Shown in pieces: positions 50,827 to 58,930 of a stretch of 64,000 bases of DNA. The DNA is taken from assembly GCF_000472925.1 (NCBI RefSeq), contig NZ_KI421479.1, positions 299,719 through 363,718 on the forward strand. Reading direction: 5' to 3'. The notes under the pieces are model-generated. The model did not search any database and had not been told where the DNA came from. It was given only the letters and a program-made list of their open reading frames with translations. The translations under genes and the position numbers were made by a program. Source of the DNA: Bradyrhizobium sp. Ec3.3 (lineage in GTDB: Bacteria > Pseudomonadota > Alphaproteobacteria > Rhizobiales > Xanthobacteraceae). Position 1 is the first letter of the stretch, and each line of letters starts with the position of its first letter.

Positions 50827-52290
50827 ATGAGCGAGACTTACACAAGCGTGTCCCAGGAAGAAGCCGGCTTTCGCGAGCGCGAGCGGCTGTCGTTCGATCT
50901 CGACGCCGACATCTGCGTGATCGGCGCGGGGCTCGCCGGGCTCACGATCGCGCTCGAGGCGGCCCGGCTCGGGGCCAGCGTCGCGGTGCTGGAGGGCCGG
51001 CATGTCGGCTGGAACGCCTCCGGCAACCAACTCGGCACCGTGATGCCGGGTTTTGCGCTGCCGCTCGCCGACCTGATCGAGCGCATCGGTTTCGAGGACG
51101 CGCGCGAACTCTGGGCGCTGTCGAAGGAGGGCGCCGAATTCGTGCGCGCCAACGCCACGGAGGCGACGATGCCTGGGATCGGCGTGAGCGACGGCGTGCT
51201 CGAGGTCTCCAATGTCGATGCCGGCGACCGGCTGATCAGCCGGCTCCAGATGCTGAACGAGGATTTCGATACCGAGGCCGAAGGCTGGCAGGCCGACCGC
51301 GTGCGCGCGGTGCTCAAGACCGACCGCTACTTCCACGGTGTCTACTATCCGAGGGCGTTGCAGGTCGACGGCCGGAAATATGTCCACGGGCTCGCGGCCT
51401 TGGCGCGGCGGGCCGGCGCGCGCATCTTCGAAGACACCCCGGTCGTCAGCATCGATCATTCCGGCATCCGCAAGCGCATCGTGACTCCGTCGGCGCGCCT
51501 GCGCGCAACGCATATCGTGCTCGCCGGCAACATCCATCTCGGCGCGCCGCTGAAGCGCCTGTCGGACACGCTGCTGCCGGTCTGGCGCTATGCCGGAATC
51601 ACCGCACCGCTCGGCGAACGCCTCTCCGAGATCCTCGCTTTCAAGGGATCGGTGATGGATACCGACGGCATCGACCATTTCAGAATCGTCGATGGCGATC
51701 GCTTGATGTGGGAAAGCCCGGAAACCACCTGGGCCGCAAACCCGCAACGTTTCGGCGGCGCGATCAAGCGCCGGATCCGCACGATCTTCCCGGATCTCGG
51801 CGAGGTCGAGATCGCCGAAATGTTTGGCGGGGCCACCGGCCATACCGTGCACGGCATGCCGCAGATCGGGCAGCTCCGCAAAGGCCTGTGGGTGGCGAGC
51901 GGTTTTGGCCGCCAGGGCATGAACACCTCGGCGATGGCCGGACAGCTCATCGTCCGCAGCATCCTGCGGGGCGACGAGCGCTGGCGTCTGTTCTCGCCGT
52001 TCGAGCTGGTCTGGGCGGGCGGGATCACGGGGCGGGCCGCCGGCCAGCTGATCGGGCTCTGGGGCAGGGCGAGCTCGGCCGCCGCCGGCTCGCTTGCCCG
52101 CTACCGCGAGCGGGCGCGGGTGAAGGAGCGGGAGCGCGACGCGAAGCTGGCTGAAGCCAATCGGGCCGCCGGCACGGGTCCGCGGCGCGCGCCGCCCGGC
52201 GCGGTTCGCCCGGTTCGGCCGGCGCCGGCGCCGGAACCGGTGCCTCATGCCGAGGAGGCGGTGCCGCAGGAGCAGGGCGTCTCGCAATAA
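50827..52290 (+). CDS. FAD-dependent amine/amino-acid oxidoreductase (DAO family)
   Basis: A 487-residue flavoenzyme. The dinucleotide motif is VIGAGLAGLTIALEAARLGA (G33-x-G35-x-x-G38), then VLEGRHVGWNASGNQLGTVM binds FAD. GGATGHTVHGMPQIGQL and ASGFGRQGMNTSAMAGQLI are the C-terminal FAD-contacting motifs of the DAO/PuuB (gamma-glutamylputrescine oxidase) type. The last ~60 residues are a Pro/Ala/Glu-rich tail that looks unstructured. Substrate unknown. It is divergent from the sixA gene. Confidence 0.88.
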   Translation: MSETYTSVSQEEAGFRERERLSFDLDADICVIGAGLAGLTIALEAARLGASVAVLEGRHVGWNASGNQLGTVMPGFALPLADLIERIGFEDARELWALSKEGAEFVRANATEATMPGIGVSDGVLEVSNVDAGDRLISRLQMLNEDFDTEAEGWQADRVRAVLKTDRYFHGVYYPRALQVDGRKYVHGLAALARRAGARIFEDTPVVSIDHSGIRKRIVTPSARLRATHIVLAGNIHLGAPLKRLSDTLLPVWRYAGITAPLGERLSEILAFKGSVMDTDGIDHFRIVDGDRLMWESPETTWAANPQRFGGAIKRRIRTIFPDLGEVEIAEMFGGATGHTVHGMPQIGQLRKGLWVASGFGRQGMNTSAMAGQLIVRSILRGDERWRLFSPFELVWAGGITGRAAGQLIGLWGRASSAAAGSLARYRERARVKERERDAKLAEANRAAGTGPRRAPPGAVRPVRPAPAPEPVPHAEEAVPQEQGVSQ

Positions 52291-52387
52291 TTTGAGAAAA
52301 AACTCCGCCTGACGGTGTAACGTCGCGCGTTGAAGCCCGTATCTCAGCGCGTGGACAGGTGAAAAGTCCCCTCGCACGGAGAAAGAG

Positions 52388-52900
52388 ATGTTTGACCGCC
52401 GCATCCTGTTGACGTCCGTCGCCGGCCTGTTCGGCCTGACGGCGTTCCGCTGGCTGAGAGCGACCCCGGCCAAGGCTGGAGAGAAGGCCGCGGAGAAATT
52501 CGAGATCGAGAAGACGGAGGCCGAGTGGCGCGCCCAGCTCACGCCTCAGCAGTACGAGATTTTGCGCAACCACGGCACCGAGCGGCCCGGCTCGAGTCCG
52601 CTTCTGAAGGAGCATCGCAAGGGCGTCTTCGCCTGCGCCGGCTGCGATCTGCCGCTGTTCGCGTCCGACACCAAGTTCGAGAGCGGCACCGGCTGGCCGA
52701 GCTTCTACCAGCCGATCGAGGGCAATGTCGGCAAGACCGAGGACCGCACCTACGGCATGGTCCGCACCGAGGTGCATTGCCGCCGCTGCGGCGGCCATCT
52801 CGGCCACGTCTTCGATGATGGTCCAAAGCCCACCGGATTGCGCTACTGCATCGACGGTTTTGGGCTCGTTTTCCACCCCGCGGCAGCGTCCGCGACGTAA
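52388..52900 (+). CDS. msrB: Peptide-methionine (R)-S-oxide reductase, exported
   Basis: 170 residues. The N-terminus MFDRRILLTSVAGLFGLTAF looks like a Tat-type/export signal, so it probably acts in the periplasm. The structural zinc is held by C83/C86 (FACAGCDLPL) and C131/C134 (HCRRCGGHLGH). The catalytic cysteine is C154 in LRYCIDGFGLVF, where most MsrB read RYC(I/M)N(S/G)xAL. SGTGWPSFYQPI is the family hallmark. It reduces methionine-R-sulfoxide in proteins. The ATG at 52388 has GGAGAAAGAG upstream. Confidence 0.93.
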   Translation: MFDRRILLTSVAGLFGLTAFRWLRATPAKAGEKAAEKFEIEKTEAEWRAQLTPQQYEILRNHGTERPGSSPLLKEHRKGVFACAGCDLPLFASDTKFESGTGWPSFYQPIEGNVGKTEDRTYGMVRTEVHCRRCGGHLGHVFDDGPKPTGLRYCIDGFGLVFHPAAASAT

Positions 52901-52937
52901 GGGGTGTGCCCGGCAATTGTTGCCGGCCCGGCAATTG

Positions 52938-52961
52938 TGCCCCGGTCTCACGGCCGGGGCA
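52938..52961 (+). terminator. Terminator-like hairpin after msrB
   Basis: TGCCCCGG and CCGGGGCA pair as an 8-bp stem with an eight-base loop, followed by TGTCTATTT. Just before it CCCGGCAATTGT is repeated twice. It separates msrB from the flagellar promoter. Confidence 0.55.
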
Positions 52962-53000
52962 TGTCTATTTAAATATTTGATTTCACTGAAATACCCGCAT

Positions 53001-53015
53001 TGGCATAGGCCTTGC
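53001..53015 (+). promoter_or_regulatory. Sigma54 (-24/-12) promoter of flgE
   Basis: TGGCATAGGCCTTGC matches the TGGCAYR-N4-TTGC sigma54 consensus with correct spacing. Transcription would start near 53026, 64 bp before the flgE ATG. Sigma54 control of late flagellar genes is established in alphaproteobacteria such as Caulobacter. Confidence 0.75.
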
Positions 53016-53089
53016 GACGTCTCCTTCGATTGCGGCCAAGAGTCGCGAACGGTCGGCCGGCCGTCGGAATCGAATTTGGAGACAAAGTT

Positions 53090-54889
53090 ATGGGTATCTT
53101 CGATGCAATGAACACTTCGGTGGGTGGCCTGCAGGCGCAGTCCTACGCGCTTCAGAACATTTCCGGCAATATCGCGAACTCCTCCACCACCGGTTACAAG
53201 GGCATCGGAACCAGCTTCGAGGATCTGATTCCCAACTCCGAGGTGCCCAGCAAGCAGGTCGCCGGCGGCGTCACCGCGCACGCGCAGGCAACGATCACGA
53301 CCCAAGGCACGATCTCGGCATCCAGCGTCGCCACCAACATGGCGATCACCGGCGACGGCTTCTTCTCGGTGGAGAAGGCTACCGGCGTCGTCGACAACGT
53401 GCCGGTGTTCGACGGCGTCACCTATTACACCCGCCGCGGCGACTTCCAGGTCAATGCCAACGGCAATCTCGTCAACGGCGCGGGCTACTATCTGATGGGC
53501 GTCTCGGTCGATCCGAAGACCGGCAATCCCACCGGCAGCGTGCCGACAGTGCTGCAATTCCAGAACAACTTCGTCCCGGCGCAGGCCACCACGGCCGTCC
53601 AGTATGCCGCGAACCTGCCGACAACGCCGAACACAGTGGCGAGCTCGACGGCGGCGAGCGGTTCGCTCGTGGCCTATGGCGGCCTCAATCCTGCCGACTT
53701 CGCGTCGAGCCCGTTGCCGTATCTCGATCAGACGGTCACCGGATCGGCCGTCAACAATAAGGCTTCGACGCCTGTTCCCATCACAGCCGCGACGAAACTG
53801 TCGGGTCCCGCGAACAGCGACTCGTTGACGACCAACTTCGCCGCCGGCGATACCATCGTGGTTGACGGCATCACGATCACTATCACCACGGCCGGCACCG
53901 GCCTGCAGGACTCGACGCACGTCCGCGCGGACGACACTGTCGGTGATCTGCTCACGGCGATCGGTGGGATCACCGGTGTGGCGCCGACGATCAGCGGCAG
54001 CGGCGCCATTACACTCCACACCGGCGCCATGCAGGACCTCAGCATCACGAGTACAGCGTCCGCCTTTTCCCCTTCCGCGCTCGGTTTCACGAGCCCAGTA
54101 TCGCTGGCACGCGCCGCCAATCCCAGCGGCGGCACCGTGATCGGAAACGACATCGCGACTTTCACCAAAGAATCCATCAGCGGCGGCGCGGTGACGGCTT
54201 ACAACGCGGCCGGCACGCCGGTGAATCTGCAACTGCGCTGGGCCAAGGTCGACAGCGCGTCGCTTGGCGCCGGGCACGCCGATACCTGGAACCTGTTCTA
54301 TCAGGCCGATCCCAGTGCCACCAACACGAAGGTCGCATGGGTGAATACCGGCACCAATTTCACCTTCGCAAGCGATGGCTCGCTGGCCTCGCCGACCGGC
54401 TCGGGCATCACCATCAATAACGTCACCGTCGGTGGGCAATCGCTGGGCTCGGTAGCATTCAATCTCTCCGCCGGCTCGCTGACGCAATATGCGAGCTCGA
54501 GCGGTGCCGTGACCATCAACACCATCACGCAGAACGGCTACGCCGCCGGCCAGCTCCGCTCTGTCGCCGTCAACAATAATGGCCTCGTGGTCGGCACCTT
54601 CTCCAACGGCCAGAACCTCGATCTCGCCGCGGTGACGCTCTCGCACTTCAATGGCACCAACTACCTGAAGTCGCTCGACGGCGGCGCCTATGCAGTAACC
54701 GACGAGTCCGGCCCGGCGATCGCCGGCGCCTCCGGCACGATCAGCGGCTCGTCGCTCGAGGGATCGAATACCGACATCGCCGACGAGTTCACCAAGCTGA
54801 TCGTGACCCAGCAGGCCTACTCGGCCAACACCAAGGTGATCACGACGGCGAATTCGATGGTGCAGGATCTTCTGAACGTGTTGCGCTGA
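53090..54889 (+). CDS. flgE: Flagellar hook protein FlgE
   Basis: 599 residues. The N-terminus MGIFDAMNTSVGGLQAQSYA, then NISGNIANSSTTGYKG, and the C-terminus DEFTKLIVTQQAYSANTKVI are the D0/D1 coiled-coil segments of hook proteins. The body is long and beta-rich. A module at ~220-345 (VPITAATKLSGPANSDSL, AAGDTIVVDGITITI) resembles one in FlgL downstream and the flagellin IN motif. The ATG at 53090 has GGAG upstream; in-frame upstream codons precede the expected transcription start. It forms the extracellular hook; export is by the flagellar type III apparatus. Confidence 0.93.
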   Translation: MGIFDAMNTSVGGLQAQSYALQNISGNIANSSTTGYKGIGTSFEDLIPNSEVPSKQVAGGVTAHAQATITTQGTISASSVATNMAITGDGFFSVEKATGVVDNVPVFDGVTYYTRRGDFQVNANGNLVNGAGYYLMGVSVDPKTGNPTGSVPTVLQFQNNFVPAQATTAVQYAANLPTTPNTVASSTAASGSLVAYGGLNPADFASSPLPYLDQTVTGSAVNNKASTPVPITAATKLSGPANSDSLTTNFAAGDTIVVDGITITITTAGTGLQDSTHVRADDTVGDLLTAIGGITGVAPTISGSGAITLHTGAMQDLSITSTASAFSPSALGFTSPVSLARAANPSGGTVIGNDIATFTKESISGGAVTAYNAAGTPVNLQLRWAKVDSASLGAGHADTWNLFYQADPSATNTKVAWVNTGTNFTFASDGSLASPTGSGITINNVTVGGQSLGSVAFNLSAGSLTQYASSSGAVTINTITQNGYAAGQLRSVAVNNNGLVVGTFSNGQNLDLAAVTLSHFNGTNYLKSLDGGAYAVTDESGPAIAGASGTISGSSLEGSNTDIADEFTKLIVTQQAYSANTKVITTANSMVQDLLNVLR

Positions 54890-54927
54890 TCAGCGCTCAC
54901 GCAGCGTAACCAGAGGCGGGCAGTAAC

Positions 54928-56796
54928 ATGGGTTTGAGTTCATCCCTCGCCAGCGCAATGAGCGGCCTGCGTGCCAACCAGGCCGCGCTTGCGATCGTCT
55001 CCTCGAACGTCGCCAACGCGCAGACGCCGGGCTACGTCGTCCAGACGCCCAATCAGATCGAGGTTACCTCCGGCAGTTTCGGATCGACGGTTCTGACCAC
55101 CGGCGTCAGCCGCGAGCTCGATCTCTACGTGCAGGGTCAACTGCGCACCGAGACCGGGGGCAGCGGCTATGCCGACCAGATGGCCAGTATCCTGGGCCAG
55201 CTGCAGAACGTCTACGGCACCCCAGGCGGCGACGGCACGCTGGAAAGCGCGCTCAATCAGTTCACGACCGCGCTGCAGTCGCTGTCGACGAGCGGAGGTT
55301 CGCTGTCGGCGCAATCGGTGGCGGTGACCGCGGCGCAGTCGCTGGCGCAGCAGCTCAACGCCACGAGCAACGGCATTCAGACGCTGCGCTCCAATGTCGA
55401 GCAGGACATCGGCGCTACGGCGCAGCAGGCCAACACTGCAATGGCGCAGATCGCCGACATCAATACCAAGCTGCAGAGCCTGACTGCGAACGACCCATCG
55501 GCTGCGACGCTGATGGATCAGCGGGATGCTGCGATCAACTCGCTGTCGAAGCTCGTCGATGTCCGTGTCGTCACAGACAGCTCTGGCCAGGCCAACGTTT
55601 TTACCAGCACCGGTATCCAGCTCGTCGGCGCCGGGCTCGCCTCGCAGTTCACCTTCTCCTCACCAGGCGCACTCACCGCAAACTCGCTGTACGACCCTAA
55701 CTCGGTCAAATCCGGCGTCGGCACTTTGAGTATCAAGCTGCCGAACGGCTCGGCGACCGACGTTGTCGCCAACAATGTTGTCTCTTCGGGCCGGCTTGCC
55801 GCCGACCTCAAGCTGCGCGACCAGACGCTGGTCCAGGCGCAGAACCAGGTCGACCAGCTTGCCGCGACGATGGCGAGCGCGTTGTCCGACAAGACCACTG
55901 CAGGCACTGCCGTGGCCGGACCGCCGTCCGGATTCGATCTCGACGTCTCGAACGTGGCGCCGGGCAATACTGTCAACCTGACCTACACGGACACGGCGAC
56001 CAACACCCAGCAGCAGATATCGATCGTCAACGTGACCGATCCGGCGGCGTTGCCGTTGCAGAATGCCGCGAACGCCAACCCGCTGCGCGTCGGTGTCGAT
56101 TTCTCCGGCGGCATGGCCTCGATCGTATCGCAGCTCAATTCCGCGCTGGGCGCAAACCATCTCCAATTCTCCAATCCGTCCGGCACGACGTTGCGGGTCG
56201 TGGACGACGGAACGGGCTCGGCCACCGTCAACGCCGCCTCGGTGACGAAGACGATCTCGTCGCTGACCTCGGGCAATCCGCAATTGCCGCTGTTCACCGA
56301 TGGCACCGCGCTCTATACCGGCGCCATCGCCTCGACCGGCCTGCAGATGACCGGTCTTGCCGGGCGTATCGCGGTGAATTCGGCGCTGGTCACCGACCCC
56401 ACCCGGCTTTCGGTCTATAGCACCTCGCCCGTGACGCCGGCAGGCGACACCACGCGCTCGGATTTCCTCTATTCGCAGCTCACCAATTCGGTGTTCTCCT
56501 ATTCGCCGCAAACCGGGCTCGGCTCGTCGAGCCAACCCTTCAGCGGCACCGTCCCGAGCTACCTGCAGCAGTTCCTGAGTATCCAGAGCAACGCCGCGAC
56601 CCAGGCGAAGCAATTGCAGCAGGGCCAGAGCGTCGTAGTCTCGACGCTGCAGGAGAAGTTCAATTCGACCGCGAGCGTCAATATCGACACCGAGATGTCG
56701 AACCTGATCCAGCTCCAGAATGCCTACGCCGCCAATGCCCACATCATGTCCGTGGTGCAAAGCATGATGAACACCTTGCTCCAGGCCCAGGGGTGA
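54928..56796 (+). CDS. flgK: Flagellar hook-associated protein FlgK (HAP1)
   Basis: 622 residues. The N-terminus GLSSSLASAMSGLRANQAAL, then IVSSNVANAQTPGYV, and the C-terminus TEMSNLIQLQNAYAANAHIM are typical HAP1 ends. The middle is variable and beta-rich. FlgK joins hook to filament with FlgL. It is 38 bp downstream of flgE and 50 bp upstream of flgL, consistent with one sigma54-dependent operon. Confidence 0.94.
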   Translation: MGLSSSLASAMSGLRANQAALAIVSSNVANAQTPGYVVQTPNQIEVTSGSFGSTVLTTGVSRELDLYVQGQLRTETGGSGYADQMASILGQLQNVYGTPGGDGTLESALNQFTTALQSLSTSGGSLSAQSVAVTAAQSLAQQLNATSNGIQTLRSNVEQDIGATAQQANTAMAQIADINTKLQSLTANDPSAATLMDQRDAAINSLSKLVDVRVVTDSSGQANVFTSTGIQLVGAGLASQFTFSSPGALTANSLYDPNSVKSGVGTLSIKLPNGSATDVVANNVVSSGRLAADLKLRDQTLVQAQNQVDQLAATMASALSDKTTAGTAVAGPPSGFDLDVSNVAPGNTVNLTYTDTATNTQQQISIVNVTDPAALPLQNAANANPLRVGVDFSGGMASIVSQLNSALGANHLQFSNPSGTTLRVVDDGTGSATVNAASVTKTISSLTSGNPQLPLFTDGTALYTGAIASTGLQMTGLAGRIAVNSALVTDPTRLSVYSTSPVTPAGDTTRSDFLYSQLTNSVFSYSPQTGLGSSSQPFSGTVPSYLQQFLSIQSNAATQAKQLQQGQSVVVSTLQEKFNSTASVNIDTEMSNLIQLQNAYAANAHIMSVVQSMMNTLLQAQG

Positions 56797-56846
56797 GAAG
56801 CGAAAGCGTGATGCCCGAGTGTAACAAAGCGTAGGGTGCGGAAAAC

Positions 56847-58715
56847 ATGTCGATCAGCAGCATTAATTATTCCTCGTCGGTTCTTGGCGCGCAGATCCGC
56901 AACATCAACCAGCAACTCACCGACCTCTCGACGCAGCTTTCCTCCGGCAAGCTGTCGCAGACCTATTCGGGCATGGGCAACAATGAGGGCTTTGCGATCG
57001 CCGCGCGAACGCAGCTTTCGAACATCTCTGCCTTCACGGACACGATCAGCAACGTCAACATCAACGTCAACCTTGCCAACACCGCACTGCAGTCGCTGGT
57101 GTCGATGCGTAACACGACGCAGTCGGCGGCGGCGAGCACCAACCAGGATATCAATTCGGCCGGTCAGACGGTCGCGCAGCTGACCGCGGCGGCGCAGCTC
57201 CAGTCCATGGTCGCGGTGCTCAACACGCAATCGGCCAACCACTACCTGTTCTCCGGCACCGCACTGAACACGCCGTCCGTGGCGAGCGCCAGCAACATCA
57301 TCAACGGGACCACCACTCAGGCCGGCCTGAAGCAGGTGATGGCCGAGCGCCAGCAGGCCGATCTCGGCACCAGCGGCATGGGGCGGCTCGTGCTGAGCCA
57401 GCCTTCGGCGACGTCGGTGCAGGTCGCGGAGGACGTTGCAGGATCGCCCTTCGGGCTGAAGCTCGCTGCGGTCTCCTCGACGTTCACTGGCGCCACCGTG
57501 ACGGCTCCGAGCGGCTCGCCGGTCGCGGCCTCCGTCGACCTCGGCGCCACCAATCCCAACAACGGCGAAAACGTGAACTTCCAGTTCACGCTGCCCGACG
57601 GCACGAGCGAGCAGATCACGCTGACCGCAACCACCACGACGCCGGTACCGGTGGGCAGCTTTGCCATCGGGGCCACTCCGACTGCAACTGCAACCAATCT
57701 CAACAACGCGCTGAATAGCGCGATCAGCACGCTTGCCAACACGTCGCTGGTGGCTGCATCGGCGATAGAGGCCGGCGATAATTTCTTCAACACCGATGGC
57801 TCGGCGACGGGCGGCGCCAAGAACAACAAGGCGGCGCCGCCGGCTCCAATCACCGGCGCCACATTGCTGTCGGGCACGGCGCCTTCGGACTCCATCGGAA
57901 CCAATCTTGCCGTCAATGACACCATCACGGTCAACGGCACGACGCTGACCTTCGTGGCGTCAGGCGCCACCGGCAACCAGCTCAACGTCACCGACAGCAT
58001 CCAGACCCTGCTCAGCAAGATCGATCAGATCACCGGCACCTCGAAGCCGTCGACCGTCCATGGCGGCGTCATCACCATCAACACCAACGACGCGGCGAGC
58101 CTGAACATCACGAGCTCGAACAATGCGGCACTCGGCGCGCTCGGCTTCGGTGCGACGGTGACCGCCGCGACTCCCCCGCTGCGCGTCGGCAGCGTGCCGT
58201 TCGGTTCGGCGACGACACTGGTCAACGGCTCGGCCAATACGGTCAAATGGTACACTGGCAACTCCGGACCGGGCCCGGCGCGCTCCACCGCGCAGGCCCG
58301 GGTCGACGACTCCGTCACCGTGCAATACGGCGCGCAGGCCAACGAGACCGCGATCCGCTCGGCGCTGCAGGCGGTCGCCGTGTTCTCGACGTTCTCGACC
58401 TCGCCAACGGGCATGAATTCGCCCGGACAGATCTCGGCCCTGAGCTCGCGGGTGACGCAGCAATTGCTGCCGCAGCCCGGACAGCAGAAGATCGAGGACA
58501 TCCAAGCGGATATGGCGATGGCCCAGAGCACGATGAAGGATGCCTCTGCCCGCCAGACCCAGGCTAAAGCAACGCTGCAGACCATCGTCGACCAGACCGA
58601 AACGGCCTCGCCCGACCAGGTGGCGAGCGAAATCCTGGCACTGCAGAACGCGCTCCAGGCCTCCTACCAGACCACCGCGAAGCTCGCGGATCTGTCGCTC
58701 GTCAAGTTCCTGTAA
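56847..58715 (+). CDS. flgL: Flagellar hook-associated protein FlgL (HAP3), long form
   Basis: 622 residues, about twice the length of enterobacterial FlgL. The N-terminus SISSINYSSSVLGAQIRNIN, QQLTDLSTQLSSGK and the C-terminus VASEILALQNALQASYQTTA are flagellin/HAP3 ends. The extra length is a beta-rich centre that includes a module at ~322-440 (PITGATLLSGTAPSDSIG, NDTITVNGTTLTF, LGALGFGA) similar to one in FlgE. A CtrA-type box begins 8 bp after its stop codon. Confidence 0.92.
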   Translation: MSISSINYSSSVLGAQIRNINQQLTDLSTQLSSGKLSQTYSGMGNNEGFAIAARTQLSNISAFTDTISNVNINVNLANTALQSLVSMRNTTQSAAASTNQDINSAGQTVAQLTAAAQLQSMVAVLNTQSANHYLFSGTALNTPSVASASNIINGTTTQAGLKQVMAERQQADLGTSGMGRLVLSQPSATSVQVAEDVAGSPFGLKLAAVSSTFTGATVTAPSGSPVAASVDLGATNPNNGENVNFQFTLPDGTSEQITLTATTTTPVPVGSFAIGATPTATATNLNNALNSAISTLANTSLVAASAIEAGDNFFNTDGSATGGAKNNKAAPPAPITGATLLSGTAPSDSIGTNLAVNDTITVNGTTLTFVASGATGNQLNVTDSIQTLLSKIDQITGTSKPSTVHGGVITINTNDAASLNITSSNNAALGALGFGATVTAATPPLRVGSVPFGSATTLVNGSANTVKWYTGNSGPGPARSTAQARVDDSVTVQYGAQANETAIRSALQAVAVFSTFSTSPTGMNSPGQISALSSRVTQQLLPQPGQQKIEDIQADMAMAQSTMKDASARQTQAKATLQTIVDQTETASPDQVASEILALQNALQASYQTTAKLADLSLVKFL

Positions 58716-58722
58716 GGGAGCG

Positions 58723-58741
58723 TTAAGGCTCCATTAACCAT
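58723..58741 (+). promoter_or_regulatory. CtrA-type box TTAA-N7-TTAACCAT
   Basis: TTAA at 58723-58726 and 58734-58737 are seven bases apart and the second is extended to TTAACCAT, an excellent match to the full CtrA consensus. It lies ~190 bp upstream of the PLP-enzyme gene in a 215-bp gap that otherwise shows no convincing gene. A short frame from a GTG at about 58774 has no recognisable product. Confidence 0.55.
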
Positions 58742-58930
58742 GCCTGTTTACCTCTTGGTGAGGATTTGAGGCGTGGGGCCGTCGATGTCGGACAAGATGC
58801 AGCTCGTGGTGGCGCCCCCGTGCCTCGTCGGCCGGGTGTCGAGCATCTGCGCAAGCTCGGTCTTTGCGCAACAGCGACGTCACGTTGCAATTCGCACTGA
58901 TCGCAGTCGCCGCGGCGTGAGCGGTCCGAG

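Noticed and set aside
52025..54646. Very long open frame on the minus strand (about 870 codons) across msrB and flgE
   Set aside because: Its translation is low-complexity Arg/Gly/Asp-rich with no family pattern, and the plus strand holds clear msrB and flgE genes.
58740..58930. Short frame from a GTG at about 58774 between flgL and the PLP-enzyme gene
   Set aside because: About 53 codons, no ribosome-binding site and no recognisable product; better treated as leader sequence after the CtrA-type box.
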